Shown: in pieces, positions 22,478 to 31,386 of the stretch
How the letters are laid out: each line of letters starts with the position of its first letter
Position numbering within the stretch: position 1 is the first letter of the stretch
Source: Actinoplanes palleronii
GTDB lineage: Bacteria > Actinomycetota > Actinomycetes > Mycobacteriales > Micromonosporaceae
DNA: 64,000 nt
Assembly: GCF_016862315.1 (NCBI RefSeq)
Contig: NZ_BOMS01000137.1
Location: forward strand, 1 to 64,000
Reading direction: 5' to 3'
The notes under the pieces: generated by a model
What the model saw: the letters and a program-made list of their open reading frames with translations, nothing else
What the model was told of the DNA's origin: nothing
Database searches by the model: none
Position numbers and translations under genes: made by a program

Positions 22478-23089
22478 TCAGGCGGTCTGGCCGGGGAACA
22501 GCCGGTCGATCTGGTAGTCGATGGTGGCCAGGGCTTCCTCGGGGGTCCGGCCACCCACCAGCACGATCGAGGAGAGCCCGGCGGCCAGCGCGGCCAGCCC
22601 GCGGGCCTCGAGATCGGGATCGATCGCGGCGGGCACCAGATCGCGCGCCTGACCCGCACGCAGTTGACCCGCGATCAGGTTCTCCAGCATGTGCTGCGGG
22701 TTGTCGGCGTCGGCGGCCGTCAGGGTGGCATCGGTCAGCGCAGCGGCGTAGTAAGCAGCGTGCACCCGGCTCAGCAGCAGACTGTCCGGATCGGTCGGCA
22801 GCAGCTCGTGCAGGCAGATCCGGACCACCTCGACCGGCTCCGGCGTGCGCCCCAGCTCGCCGAACCGGCTGCGCATCCGCTCACCGGCGGTGACCGCGGC
22901 GAGCTCGAACGCGTACACCAGCATCTGGTGTTTGGTCGTGAAGTAATACTGCACGAGCCGCATCGACACCTCGGACTCCGCCGCGACCTCGCGCAACGTG
23001 GCCGCGGGCAGCCCGCGCTCGGCGGCGATCCGCCACACTCCCGCGGCGATCTGCCGCCGTCGTACTTCATGATCCACCCGCTTCGGCAT
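22478..23089 (-). CDS. TetR-family regulator
   Basis: A 203-residue repressor of the BetI-like form: VRRRQIAAGVWRIAAERGLP, then ATLREVAAESEVSMRLVQYY gives the HTH with VQYYF as the end of the recognition helix. The ATG at 23089 (MPKRVDHEVRR) is preferred; an upstream ATG at 23131 would overlap the operator. It is divergent from a secreted carboxylesterase gene, with a 22-base inverted repeat between (23112-23133), so it should repress itself and the esterase. Confidence 0.92.
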   Translation of the reverse strand: MPKRVDHEVRRRQIAAGVWRIAAERGLPAATLREVAAESEVSMRLVQYYFTTKHQMLVYAFELAAVTAGERMRSRFGELGRTPEPVEVVRICLHELLPTDPDSLLLSRVHAAYYAAALTDATLTAADADNPQHMLENLIAGQLRAGQARDLVPAAIDPDLEARGLAALAAGLSSIVLVGGRTPEEALATIDYQIDRLFPGQTA

Positions 23090-23111
23090 CGCACCACTGT
23101 GCCATCTCCGG

Positions 23112-23133
23112 TTATGATACATCTGCATCATAA
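23112..23133. promoter_or_regulatory. TetR operator before carboxylesterase
   Basis: TTATGATAC-ATCT-GCATCATAA: inverted arms of 9 bases with one mismatch (ttatgat/atcataa exact). It lies 23 bases before the TetR ATG and 24 before the esterase start, in the middle of the divergent promoter. Confidence 0.7.
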
Positions 23134-23156
23134 AAAATCCTCACCCGGAGGTGCAA

Positions 23157-24665
23157 GTGCGCAGGCTCAGCTGGAGTGTGTTGGCACTGGCCGCGATGCT
23201 GGTGGTGCCCGCTGTCCCGGCCGCGGCCGCCGGTCCGATCGTGCGGACCGACCAGGGCCAGATCAAAGGCACAGTCAAAACCGGATTTCGTACGTTCGAA
23301 GCCGTCCCGTACGCCGCACCCCCGACCGGCGAACGCCGCTGGCGGGCCCCGCAACCGGTGACCGCCTGGCGCGGCGTGCGCGACGCGACCGCACCGCACG
23401 AGCGCTGCGCGCAGAACCCGGTCTTCGGCGCGCCCACCGGCGACGAGGACTGTCTCTATCTCAACGTCACCGCGCCGACCACGCCCGGCCCGCACCCGGT
23501 GCTGGTGTTCCTGCACGGCGGCAGCTTCCAGAACGGCTCGGCCACCGACTACGACCCGGCCCGCCTGGCCACCCACGGCGACCTGGTCGTGATCACCGTC
23601 AACTACCGGCTCGGCGTGCTCGGCTATTTCGGACTGCCCGGGCTCGCCGGCTCCGGCACGTTCGGCCTGCAGGACCAGCAGGCGGCGCTGCGCTGGGTGC
23701 GGCACAACGCGGCCGCGTTCGGCGGCGACCCGCGCAACGTCACCCTCGACGGCGAGTCGGCCGGCGCGGAGAGCGTCTGCGCACAGCTCACCTCGCCGTC
23801 CGCCCGGGGGCTCTTCGACAAGGCGATCATGCAGTCCGGGTCGTGCCTGGACAGCTGGCCCGACGGGTTGTTCCTGCCCAGCATGGGTGCCGGAGTGCCG
23901 TTCACGTCCCGGGCGACCGTCGAGCGCAACGGTTCCGCGTTCGCCGCCACGCTCGGCTGCCCGCCGACGCAGGCGGTCGCGTGCCTGCGCGGCAAGGACC
24001 CGCTCGCGCTGCTCGGCGCGACGAGGGCCTTCACCACTCCCGCCTACGGCACGGCCCTGCTGCCCGACTCGCCAGCCGTGGCGCTGCGGGCAGGCAGGGC
24101 GGCCCGGGTGCCGGTGCTCAGCGGGACCAACCTCGACGAGCACCGCGCGTTCACCGGCGTGCAGGAGCTGTGGCTGGGCGCGCCGCTCACTGCGGCCGAC
24201 TACGCGGCGATGCTGGATTCCGCGTTCGGTGACCGGGCCGCCGACGTCGCCGCTCGATATCCGGCCGGGTCGTATGAAACACCGGGTCTGGCCTGGGCGG
24301 CGCTCGCCACCGACCGGATCTGGGCGTGCCCGTCGCTGGCCACCCGGCGCCTGCTCGCCCGGCACGCGCCGGCCTTCGGCTACGAGTTCGCCGAACGGCA
24401 CAGCCCGGCGGTGTCCGATACGTATCCGTGGGGCGCCGCACACGGTTACGAGCTGCCATATCTCTTCGACGTGGCCGGCTTCACCACGGTCGGCGACGTC
24501 CAGGCGAATCTGGCCGACGACATGATCGACGCCTGGTCCCGGTTCGCGGCGACCGGGCGGCCGGGGTGGGCAGCGATGCCCGCACACCGGGTGTTCGCCG
24601 CCGACCGTGACGGAGGCGTCGACCTGGCGGCCGAGCACCAGTGCGGATTCTGGGCCGGCCTCTGA
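23157..24665 (+). CDS. Secreted type-B carboxylesterase
   Basis: A 502-residue alpha/beta hydrolase with a signal peptide (RRLSWSVLALAAMLVVPAVP, AAAA cleavage region). The nucleophile Ser is in GESAGA near residue 201, the oxyanion hole is HGGSF, and the catalytic His is likely in HGYELPYLFD; these are the carboxylesterase/cholinesterase marks. The GTG at 23157 is chosen as CGGAGG is 5 bases upstream; GTG 23151 is inside that site. It hydrolyses esters outside the cell. Control by the divergent TetR is likely. Confidence 0.93.
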   Translation: MRRLSWSVLALAAMLVVPAVPAAAAGPIVRTDQGQIKGTVKTGFRTFEAVPYAAPPTGERRWRAPQPVTAWRGVRDATAPHERCAQNPVFGAPTGDEDCLYLNVTAPTTPGPHPVLVFLHGGSFQNGSATDYDPARLATHGDLVVITVNYRLGVLGYFGLPGLAGSGTFGLQDQQAALRWVRHNAAAFGGDPRNVTLDGESAGAESVCAQLTSPSARGLFDKAIMQSGSCLDSWPDGLFLPSMGAGVPFTSRATVERNGSAFAATLGCPPTQAVACLRGKDPLALLGATRAFTTPAYGTALLPDSPAVALRAGRAARVPVLSGTNLDEHRAFTGVQELWLGAPLTAADYAAMLDSAFGDRAADVAARYPAGSYETPGLAWAALATDRIWACPSLATRRLLARHAPAFGYEFAERHSPAVSDTYPWGAAHGYELPYLFDVAGFTTVGDVQANLADDMIDAWSRFAATGRPGWAAMPAHRVFAADRDGGVDLAAEHQCGFWAGL

Positions 24666-24689
24666 TGCCCGAGGTCTGATGTCCGGCGC

Positions 24690-24858
24690 TTGCGGGCCTG
24701 CCGGTGCCGCTGCTGCGTCCGGTGGTTGTCGCCTCGGTGTCGTCGCCGTTGGAGCCGTTGGTCGTGGTCTCGGGAGGGTCGCGGCTGGTTCCGCTGGTCG
24801 TCGTTTCTGGAGCGTTGCTGCTGGTTGCGGTGGTCGTCGCTTCGGGAGGGGTGTCGGG
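24690..24858. repeat. Degenerate tandem GTCGTC-rich repeat
   Basis: The spacer after the esterase gene contains four imperfect copies of a unit resembling ggtcgtcgtttctggagcg / ggtcgtggtctcgggagg, spaced about 55-60 bases. It keeps no convincing coding frame. It lies between convergent genes ending at 24665 and 24860. It may be an eroded low-complexity coding tail or slippage product. Confidence 0.4.
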
Positions 24859-24859
24859 G

Positions 24860-25642
24860 TCAGGTCCAGTGGATCGGGTTGTCGGTGGACAGGGCTGCGG
24901 CGCACAGTCGGCGCAGCATGCCCAGCAGGTGGTCGAAGTCCGCCGCCGACCGCGGTCTGACCTGGACCGTGAACCGCTGCGGCGGGGTCGGCAAGTAGTT
25001 GGCGATCGGTGTCATTGCCAGCCGCACGCTGTGCCCCTCGCCGGTGAGTTCCAGCTCGCCGCCGGGCAGGACCCGCTGCTCGAAACAGGCCGCCCGGAAG
25101 AGCGTGCCGGGTGGCTCCGTCGTCCTGTCGAGGACGAAGAAGCCGTCCGGATCGACCCCGATGTGGAGGTCCCGGCCCCAGATGAACACGCCGCCGTGGC
25201 CGGCGACGTAGGAATGCAGCGCGTCCCCGGACGCCTCGTCGACCAGGACGACCTCGTCGGCCAGCCGCGCGCCGTTCTCGAAGTGATCCAATTCGGCCAG
25301 CACCCGGGGCACCTCGTCAGCGGGGATCCAGCCGTCGTTGGTCTCCGGCAGGTATCTGAGCAGCACCGGGAAGTCCGCCGCGCCCGCCGCCCGCAGGGCC
25401 TGCTGGAAGATTCGGATGCCGGCCCAGGACCCGATCTCCTCGCGGCGGATTTGCATGTGGTCGTGCGGGCAGCCGTGCTCCAGCCAGTGCTCGACGTCGC
25501 CGTGCGCGTTCGCGGTCTCCCGGCTCCAGGGCTCCAGCAGACCGAGCCGGCCGTCCTCGTCGAAACCGACCGGGCCGACCGGCGGCGCTGGCGCCAACCC
25601 GTCCTTCCAGCAGCGGCAATGCACGTATGCGCTGACTCCCAC
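24860..25642 (-). CDS. Hypothetical protein
   Basis: About 260 residues from the GTG at 25642 (MGVSAYVHCRCWKDG), with a GTG at 25669 as alternative; neither has a strong Shine-Dalgarno. It has an N-terminal Cys/His cluster (YVHCRCWKDG, EHGCPHDHMQIRREEIGSW) and a mixed C-terminal domain. The spacing CxC...C..H..H could bind zinc. Proteins with the start GVSAYVHCRCW are, to my memory, an uncharacterised actinobacterial family often of 220-280 residues. No operon partner is evident. Confidence 0.75.
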   Translation of the reverse strand: MGVSAYVHCRCWKDGLAPAPPVGPVGFDEDGRLGLLEPWSRETANAHGDVEHWLEHGCPHDHMQIRREEIGSWAGIRIFQQALRAAGAADFPVLLRYLPETNDGWIPADEVPRVLAELDHFENGARLADEVVLVDEASGDALHSYVAGHGGVFIWGRDLHIGVDPDGFFVLDRTTEPPGTLFRAACFEQRVLPGGELELTGEGHSVRLAMTPIANYLPTPPQRFTVQVRPRSAADFDHLLGMLRRLCAAALSTDNPIHWT

Positions 25643-25759
25643 GGCCGACAACCTAACCGGCGTTGTCACAAACGGCGGTCCCGCCCGGTCTGCCTGGTGT
25701 GTACATCCCCGTCATGCTCCTTCTCCCGTCGGCGTGCTGATTTTGATCACCGTGCCCGG

Positions 25760-25942
25760 CCGGTGCGAACCCGCAGGTTGCGGGCAGCGCCGTGGCGCCG
25801 GCTGGACTACGCCGCCGCGGGCCTCGTCGCGGTGGCGATCAGCGCGCTCGACGGGATCCTGCTCGCCGTGCACCGGATCGCGGCGTCGCGGGGTGTCGGC
25901 CACAACACTCGGGACCTGGCCGAGGACGAAGCCTTGATGTAG
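25760..25942 (+). pseudogene. Small coding remnant with a hydrophobic helix
   Basis: The plus frame encodes RRLRAAPWRRLDYAAAGLVA, then VAISALDGILLAVHRIAASR and ends GVGHNTRDLAEDEALM before TAG at 25940-25942; beyond the stop the frame still reads DRYIELYEAVVNAR. There is no good start. It may be the 3' part of a lost gene or a small gene with an interrupted frame; evidence is coding character only. Confidence 0.3.
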
Positions 25943-25991
25943 GACCGATACATCGAACTCTACGAAGCAGTCGTCAATGCGAGGAGCTGTC

Positions 25992-27227
25992 ATGACCGAA
26001 CCGACCTTTGTGATCGTGGGCGCCAGCCTGGCCGGGGCCAAGGCCGCCGAGACGCTGCGCGAGGAGGGCTTCACCGGCCGGATCGTGCTGCTCGGCGACG
26101 ACCACCACCGGCCCTACGAGCGGCCGCCGCTGTCCAAGGATCTGCTGCTGGGCAAGGCGGAGGCCGGCGTTCCGTACGTGCACGAGGCCGGCTGGTACGC
26201 CGAGCACGACGTCGACCTGCGCGTGGGGACCCGGGTCATCCACGTCGATCGGGAGCGGAAGACCGTGCGGACCGCTGCGGGGGAGGAGATCGGCTATCAC
26301 CGACTGCTGCTGGCCACCGGCTCGCGGCCCCGTGACCTGCCGGTGCCCGGCGCGGAGCTGGGCAACGTGCTCACCCTGCGTACCCTCGACGATTCTGACC
26401 GGCTCGCCGAGATCTTGACCGATGGCGCCCGGCTGACCATCGTCGGCTCCGGCTGGATCGGCCTCGAGATCGCCGCGGCGGCACGCGGCCGGGGCGTCGC
26501 GGTGACCGTCGTGACCCCGGAATCCGCGCCGCTGCAGCACGTGCTCGGCGACGAGCTGGCGGCGGTGTTCGGGTCCTTGCACCGCACGCACGGTGTGGAC
26601 TTCCGCTATCGGACCCACGTCGCCGAGCTGCGTGGTGACGGCGACGTCGCGCAGGTCGTGCTCGACGACGGCACCGTCCTGGACACCGACTACGTCCTGA
26701 TCGCCGTCGGTGCGGCACCGAACGTGGAACTGGCCGAGCAGGCCGGCCTGGCCGTCGACGGCGGGGTGCTCGTCGACGCCCACCATCGCACCAGCGACGC
26801 GGACATCTTCGCGGCCGGCGACATCGCGAACATCGACCATCCGCTGCTGGGGCATCGCGTCCGGGTCGAGCACTGGGCCAACGCGCTGCAGTCCGGTCCC
26901 GCGGCGGCCCGAGCGATGCTGGACCGGGGCACGCCCTGGGACCACCTGCCGTATTTCTTCACCGACCAGTACGAGCTCGGCATGGAGTATGCCGGCTGGG
27001 TGCCGCCGGGCGGGCAGTCCGAGCTGGTGGTCCGGGGAAGCCTTGACGCTCTCGAGGCCGTCGTCTTCTGGACCGTCGAGGGCCGGGTGGCCGCCGGCAT
27101 GAACATCAACGTCTGGGAGGTCACCGATCAGATCCAGGATTTGGTACGGGCGGGGTTGGCCGGGCAGCGGATCGATCTGGCCAGGCTGGCCGATGCGGCG
27201 GTCGAGCTACCGGAGCTGCTGAAATGA
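25992..27227 (+). CDS. FAD/NAD-dependent ferredoxin (rubredoxin) reductase
   Basis: A 411-residue pyridine-nucleotide disulfide-type oxidoreductase without the redox Cys pair. FVIVGASLAGAKAAETLREE is the FAD dinucleotide motif, LTIVGSGWIGLEIAAAARGR the NAD motif, and SDADIFAAGDIANIDHPLLG the conserved C-terminal FAD motif; the tail resembles the BphA4/PdR reductase C-domain. It passes electrons from NADH to a ferredoxin, usually for a P450 or dioxygenase, neither of which is next to it. GAGGAG precedes the ATG at 25992. Confidence 0.92.
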   Translation: MTEPTFVIVGASLAGAKAAETLREEGFTGRIVLLGDDHHRPYERPPLSKDLLLGKAEAGVPYVHEAGWYAEHDVDLRVGTRVIHVDRERKTVRTAAGEEIGYHRLLLATGSRPRDLPVPGAELGNVLTLRTLDDSDRLAEILTDGARLTIVGSGWIGLEIAAAARGRGVAVTVVTPESAPLQHVLGDELAAVFGSLHRTHGVDFRYRTHVAELRGDGDVAQVVLDDGTVLDTDYVLIAVGAAPNVELAEQAGLAVDGGVLVDAHHRTSDADIFAAGDIANIDHPLLGHRVRVEHWANALQSGPAAARAMLDRGTPWDHLPYFFTDQYELGMEYAGWVPPGGQSELVVRGSLDALEAVVFWTVEGRVAAGMNINVWEVTDQIQDLVRAGLAGQRIDLARLADAAVELPELLK

Positions 27228-27371
27228 CCACCAGCGTGGCCGTGCTCGGGGTCGATGGTTTGTCCGATCAGGCGGTGATTGGTGCTGATCATGCCGAATT
27301 ACTGGTTCAGACGTGAGTGGTGGCCGAGAGTGAGGAGATAGTGAACCCGGCCGGCCCCGTGGAGTGGCTCG

Positions 27372-28001
27372 ATGTCGCACGATTCTCGTCAGCAGCACGG
27401 CTCAGTACGGACTGCCCGATCTCGCCGGCCGGTCCGGGCCGCCCGACCCGTGTCGCCGCTCAAGGTGTCGCTGGCGGTCGTGGCGTCGCTCGTCGTGGTG
27501 GTCGCGCTGTTCGCGGCCGGCATCGCCGCCGAGCAGTACAGCCATACGCGGTCGGCCGCCGTCACGGCCACCACCAGCCCGCCGGCGAAGGTCGTCCCGG
27601 CCGGGCCCGGCTTCGGCGACGCCGTCCGCGACGGCAAGTTCCAGTTCGTGGTCTCCGCGATGGACTGCTCCCGGACGAGCATCGGTGTCGAGCGCCTCAA
27701 ACGCACCGCCGCGGGCAAGTTCTGCGTGATCAGCCTGTCGGTGCGCGACATCGGCGACGGCACGAAATATTTCATCGGCTACCCCCAGAAGGCGCGGGAC
27801 GCGTCGGGCGGCGAATACCGGATCGACGAGCTGGCCAGCCTCTACGCCAATCACGGCACTGACGCGTTCTTGAAGAAGCTTGCCCCGGGCAAGAAAGCGA
27901 CAAGCAGCCTCGTCTTCGACGTCCCGAGGGGGGTCACGCTGGCCACCCTGGAACTCCACGACTCGCCGTTCTCCGGCGGCGTAGAGGTCACGCTCAGATA
28001 G
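27372..28001 (+). CDS. Membrane-anchored DUF4352-like protein
   Basis: A 209-residue protein with a basic N-terminus, one membrane helix (KVSLAVVASLVVVVALFAAG, residues about 31-50) and an outside immunoglobulin-like domain from about residue 75. FQFVVSAMDCSRTSIGVERL...AAGKFCVISLSVRDIG and AFLKKLAPGKKATSSLVFDV match DUF4352 (telomeric-repeat-binding-factor-2-like) proteins. Two Cys likely form a disulfide. These proteins are common in actinobacteria; functions are mostly unknown. Monocistronic; convergent with the GGDEF-EAL gene. Confidence 0.88.
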   Translation: MSHDSRQQHGSVRTARSRRPVRAARPVSPLKVSLAVVASLVVVVALFAAGIAAEQYSHTRSAAVTATTSPPAKVVPAGPGFGDAVRDGKFQFVVSAMDCSRTSIGVERLKRTAAGKFCVISLSVRDIGDGTKYFIGYPQKARDASGGEYRIDELASLYANHGTDAFLKKLAPGKKATSSLVFDVPRGVTLATLELHDSPFSGGVEVTLR

Positions 28002-28022
28002 GCGGCCAGCCCTCCGCGATGG

Positions 28023-30347
28023 TCAGGCGACCGGGACGGCGTTCGCGGAGTGCCGGGCCGAGTAGGAGCGGCCCGAGTAATCACTGAGCCACTGGTCGAA
28101 GTCCTCGGCCGGCATCGGGCGGGCGAAGTGGTATCCCTGGGCGACGTCGCAGCCGAGTTCGCGCAGGGCGGCCACCGCGGCCAGGTCCTCGACGCCCTCG
28201 GCGACGACCGACAGGCCCAGGTTGTGGCCGAGCGTGATCGCGGTGCGCACCAGCACGGCGTCGCCGTGGCTGTCGCCCATCGCCTGGACGAACGACTTGT
28301 CGATCTTCAGTTCGTCGACCGGGAGGCGTTGCAGGTAGGTCATCGACGAGTGGCCGGTGCCGAAGTCGTCGATCGACAGGCTGATGCCGCCGCTGCGCAG
28401 TTCGCGCAACACGGCCAGGGCCTTCTCCGGGTCGGTCATCACCATGCTCTCGGTGATCTCGAACTTGAGCAGCGCGACCGGCAGGCCGACCCGGTGCAGC
28501 AGGTCGAAGACCTGGGCCGGGAAGTGCGGGTCGAGCAGGGAGCGGGTGGACAGGTTGACCGCGACCGGGATCGGCATGCCGCGGTCCGACCAGTCCTTCG
28601 CCTGGTGTACGGCGATGTCCAGGACGTGGCTGGTCAGCGGACGGATCAGGCTCGTCGACTCGGCCATCGGGATGAACTGGTCCGGCGCGACCCGGCCCAG
28701 GCGCGGGTGCTGCCAGCGGATCAGCGCCTCGACGCCGGTGACCCGGCCGCCGGCCAGGTCGATCTTGGGCTGGTAGTGCAGCGAGAGCTGGTCGTCGGCT
28801 CCGATCGCGCGGCGCAGGTCGCCGAGCAGTTCGAGGCGGTTGGCGGCGTTGGTGTCGTTCGACGCGTCGTACTGCTGGACCGTGCTGGCCTGTTCGCGGG
28901 CCAGGTGCAGGGCCGCGTCGGCGTGCCGCAGCAGGGCGTCGGCCTCGGTGCCGTGCTCCGGTGCGGCGGCCAGCCCGGCGTTCGCCTCGACGTCGAGCTG
29001 GAAGTCGTCGATCAGGAAGGTGTGGTGCAACGCGGCCAGCAGCTTATCGGCGGTCTCCCGGGCCGGCTCCAGTTCGATTCCGGGCAGCAGCACGGCGAAG
29101 TCGTCGGCGCCGATCCGGGCGACCGTGGCGCCGGTCGGGGCGGCCTCCGAGAGCCGTTCCGCGACCTGGATGAGCAGCAGGTCTCCGTGCCGGTGCCCGA
29201 GCACGTCGTTGACGTTCCGGAAGCCCTGCAAGTTGATGATCAGCGCGGCGGCGGGGCGGCCGTTGCGCAGGGCAACCTCGGTGCGCTCGACGAACAGCGC
29301 CCGGTTCGGCAGGCCGGTGAGCGGGTCGTGGGTGGAGGCCCGGCGCACCGAGCGGGTGTGACTGCGCCAGCTCACACCGGACACCAGGATGGTCAGCAGC
29401 GCGCCCAGCAGCAGCGCGAGCGAGTTGACGCTCAGGCCACGGGACCAGCCGAGCCCGAACGCGGTGGCGGACACCGCGACGTACCAGTCGTTGGCGTTGT
29501 TGGTGGCGGTGGGGAGCCGCTGGTAGGCCACCCGCCGGTCGCCCAGCGTGGTGATGCCGGCGAGCTGGCCACCTTCCTTCAACGGGATGAACGAGTCGTC
29601 GTCATTGCCGGTGATCGTCGTCGCGGTCCGGGAGTCGACAAGCACCCCGCCGGTGCTCGCGTCGATGATCGAGGCGACCCGGCCACTGGTCGCCGGCAGC
29701 CGCAGGCTGTCCAGGGCGATCTCGAAGTGCACCATGCCGGTGTGCCCGGCCGCCGACACCACGATCGAGTTGGAGATGACCGCGTTGTGGGTGTCCGGCG
29801 ACTGGTAGGCCTTGGTCTGGTAGTCCCGCTCCGGACCGAGTGCGAGTGTCGGGGCGAAGTAGGACATCTTCGTCTCGTCCTGGCGCAGGTTCTTCGTCGC
29901 GACCGGCAGGCCGTTGTCGATCCGGGCGATCTGGGAGCCGTCGCGGTCGACGAAGCACGCCTCACCGACCCGGCCCGGGTACAACTGCTCCAGGTACGCG
30001 AGCGCGTCGTTGACCCGCTCCAGCAGTGGCCCACCGGCGGCGACCTTCTCTGCCGTGGTGCCGGGCGCCTGGTAGAAGTCGATGAAGACCGGGTTGTCGG
30101 CGAGCACTTCGGCGATCGCCCGGGACTGCGCGAAATAGTTGCGCACCGTGGCGACCTGCTGTTGCAGGGCGAGATCGAGGGCGTGGTCCTGCGAGGTGAC
30201 CTGCTTGTCCCGGGTCGCCAGCACACTGGTGAACACGCTCATCACCAGCACCAGCAGACCGGCGAGGAAGGCCGCGGCGCGCGCGTGACGGACTATCGCC
30301 GACCGGCCGATCATCATCCTCCTCAGAACCGATCCCTGTGTCACCAT
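28023..30347 (-). CDS. Cache-GGDEF-EAL membrane protein (c-di-GMP phosphodiesterase)
   Basis: About 774 residues from ATG 30347. Two membrane helices (near residues 23-45 and about 325-350) bracket an outside Cache-like sensor domain. The GGDEF domain has GADDF instead of GGDEF at the active loop, so cyclase activity is doubtful. The EAL domain is complete: VEALIRWQHP, FEITES, DDFGTGHSS, DELKIDKSF and VVAEGVED carry the metal and catalytic residues. It likely degrades c-di-GMP in response to an outside signal, with the GGDEF acting as a GTP-sensing or scaffold part. An alternative start near ATG 30305 has GGAGG too close. Confidence 0.92.
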   Translation of the reverse strand: MVTQGSVLRRMMIGRSAIVRHARAAAFLAGLLVLVMSVFTSVLATRDKQVTSQDHALDLALQQQVATVRNYFAQSRAIAEVLADNPVFIDFYQAPGTTAEKVAAGGPLLERVNDALAYLEQLYPGRVGEACFVDRDGSQIARIDNGLPVATKNLRQDETKMSYFAPTLALGPERDYQTKAYQSPDTHNAVISNSIVVSAAGHTGMVHFEIALDSLRLPATSGRVASIIDASTGGVLVDSRTATTITGNDDDSFIPLKEGGQLAGITTLGDRRVAYQRLPTATNNANDWYVAVSATAFGLGWSRGLSVNSLALLLGALLTILVSGVSWRSHTRSVRRASTHDPLTGLPNRALFVERTEVALRNGRPAAALIINLQGFRNVNDVLGHRHGDLLLIQVAERLSEAAPTGATVARIGADDFAVLLPGIELEPARETADKLLAALHHTFLIDDFQLDVEANAGLAAAPEHGTEADALLRHADAALHLAREQASTVQQYDASNDTNAANRLELLGDLRRAIGADDQLSLHYQPKIDLAGGRVTGVEALIRWQHPRLGRVAPDQFIPMAESTSLIRPLTSHVLDIAVHQAKDWSDRGMPIPVAVNLSTRSLLDPHFPAQVFDLLHRVGLPVALLKFEITESMVMTDPEKALAVLRELRSGGISLSIDDFGTGHSSMTYLQRLPVDELKIDKSFVQAMGDSHGDAVLVRTAITLGHNLGLSVVAEGVEDLAAVAALRELGCDVAQGYHFARPMPAEDFDQWLSDYSGRSYSARHSANAVPVA

Positions 30348-30468
30348 GCCGGTGATCGACCATCGGCGGGCGGTTCTGAGATTTCTCGGGACTAGGCCTG
30401 CTTCTGAGGGGTAAACGGCCCGCAACTCGTCCTTGCCGGGACGAGCTTTTCGATCATGGTCAACGGGC

Positions 30469-31137
30469 TTATCGGCGGTTAAGGCCGAGGCCTGAACCCC
30501 AGGTGAGCAATTCCGTGTCGGCGAGCGAGGAGTATCTCCGGTGTACGTCGAGAGTCGTGCCCGGCAGTGACGGGACGCCGATGACGTAGAGGCCGGCGCC
30601 GCGGGCCGAGGCCACCCCGGTGCCGGAGTCCTCGAAGGCGACGCTGCGCGCCGGATCCACCCCGAGGCCGTCGCACGCCGCCAGGTAGAGGTCCGGTGCG
30701 GGCTTGGGTCGTGAGACGTCCTCGACCGCGTAGACGTGCGAGAACAGCTCGGCCAGCCCGGACTTGGCCAGGGCGGTGTCGACGAAGGCACGGTTGCTGT
30801 TGCTGGCTACGGCGATGGGCACCCGGCCGCGTAACGCGGTCACCAGGTCGCGGGCGCCCGGGAGCGCGTCGGCGCCGGCGGCGAGTTCGAGGGCGACCAG
30901 GTCGTGGAGCCGGGCGGCCAGGGCGGGACCTTCGCCGGGCAGGTCGAAGTAGGTGGCTATCGCCTCGGCGGCGGTCTCCAGGGTCCGGCCGATGAGCAGC
31001 TTCTTCTGCTCCAGCCCGAAGCCGTGGCCGTGCTCGGCGAACAGTGCCGTCTCGGCCCGGGTCCAGCACGTCTCGGTGTCGACGAGCAGCCCGTCACAGT
31101 CGAAGACCACGGCCGCGACATTCTCAGGAAGATCCAC
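30469..31137 (-). CDS. HAD-superfamily phosphatase/phosphoglucomutase-like
   Basis: A 222-residue HAD protein from GTG 31137. VVFDCDGLLVDTE is motif I (D13 nucleophile and D15), ASNSNRAFVDTAL motif II, KPAPDLYLAACDGLG and SVAFEDSGTGVASARGAGLY motifs III and IV. The cap domain between motifs I and II is the small helical C1 type of the beta-phosphoglucomutase / DOG phosphatase group. It acts on a sugar phosphate or similar metabolite in the cytoplasm. An ATG 31182 start is less likely because the added residues are basic and unstructured. Confidence 0.9.
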   Translation of the reverse strand: MDLPENVAAVVFDCDGLLVDTETCWTRAETALFAEHGHGFGLEQKKLLIGRTLETAAEAIATYFDLPGEGPALAARLHDLVALELAAGADALPGARDLVTALRGRVPIAVASNSNRAFVDTALAKSGLAELFSHVYAVEDVSRPKPAPDLYLAACDGLGVDPARSVAFEDSGTGVASARGAGLYVIGVPSLPGTTLDVHRRYSSLADTELLTWGSGLGLNRR

Positions 31138-31208
31138 GCGCCTCACTGTAGGCGGCGCCGCGCAGCGAACGCCGCGCTCCACGCCGAGCGTGATGCCCGC
31201 CGAACCCG

Positions 31209-31322
31209 GCTGGCCGCCAGGGGTGTCTCAGACCCTTTCAGGCACCCTTGCCAACCAGCCGGCGCTCGTGAGCTGGGTGGCAGGTGTGTCTTCGGGGCTT
31301 TGAGGGACCCCTGACAACCAGC
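31209..31322. repeat. Two intergenic hairpins, family copies 2 and 3
   Basis: 31209-31259 (ggctggccgccaggggtgtc ... ccaaccagcc) and 31270-31322 (gctgggtggcaggtgtgtc ... cctgacaaccagc) carry the family core caggggtgtctc but with several mismatches between arms, so these copies are eroded. They lie between two minus-strand genes, after the TetR stop at 31387 in transcription order and before the HAD start. Confidence 0.65.
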
Positions 31323-31386
31323 CGGGGGACGGGGGCGCGTGGCGGTCGAGACGGGGTGCGGGGGTGCGGGGGTGCGGGAGGGCGAG

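Noticed and set aside
25940..26000. Read-through of TAG at 25940 into DRYIELYEAV
   Set aside because: After some twenty plausible codons the frame becomes the shadow of the ferredoxin reductase gene, so continuity cannot be supported.
28050..30395. A 781-codon plus-strand frame
   Set aside because: Antisense of the GGDEF-EAL gene, whose domains and motifs are unambiguous.
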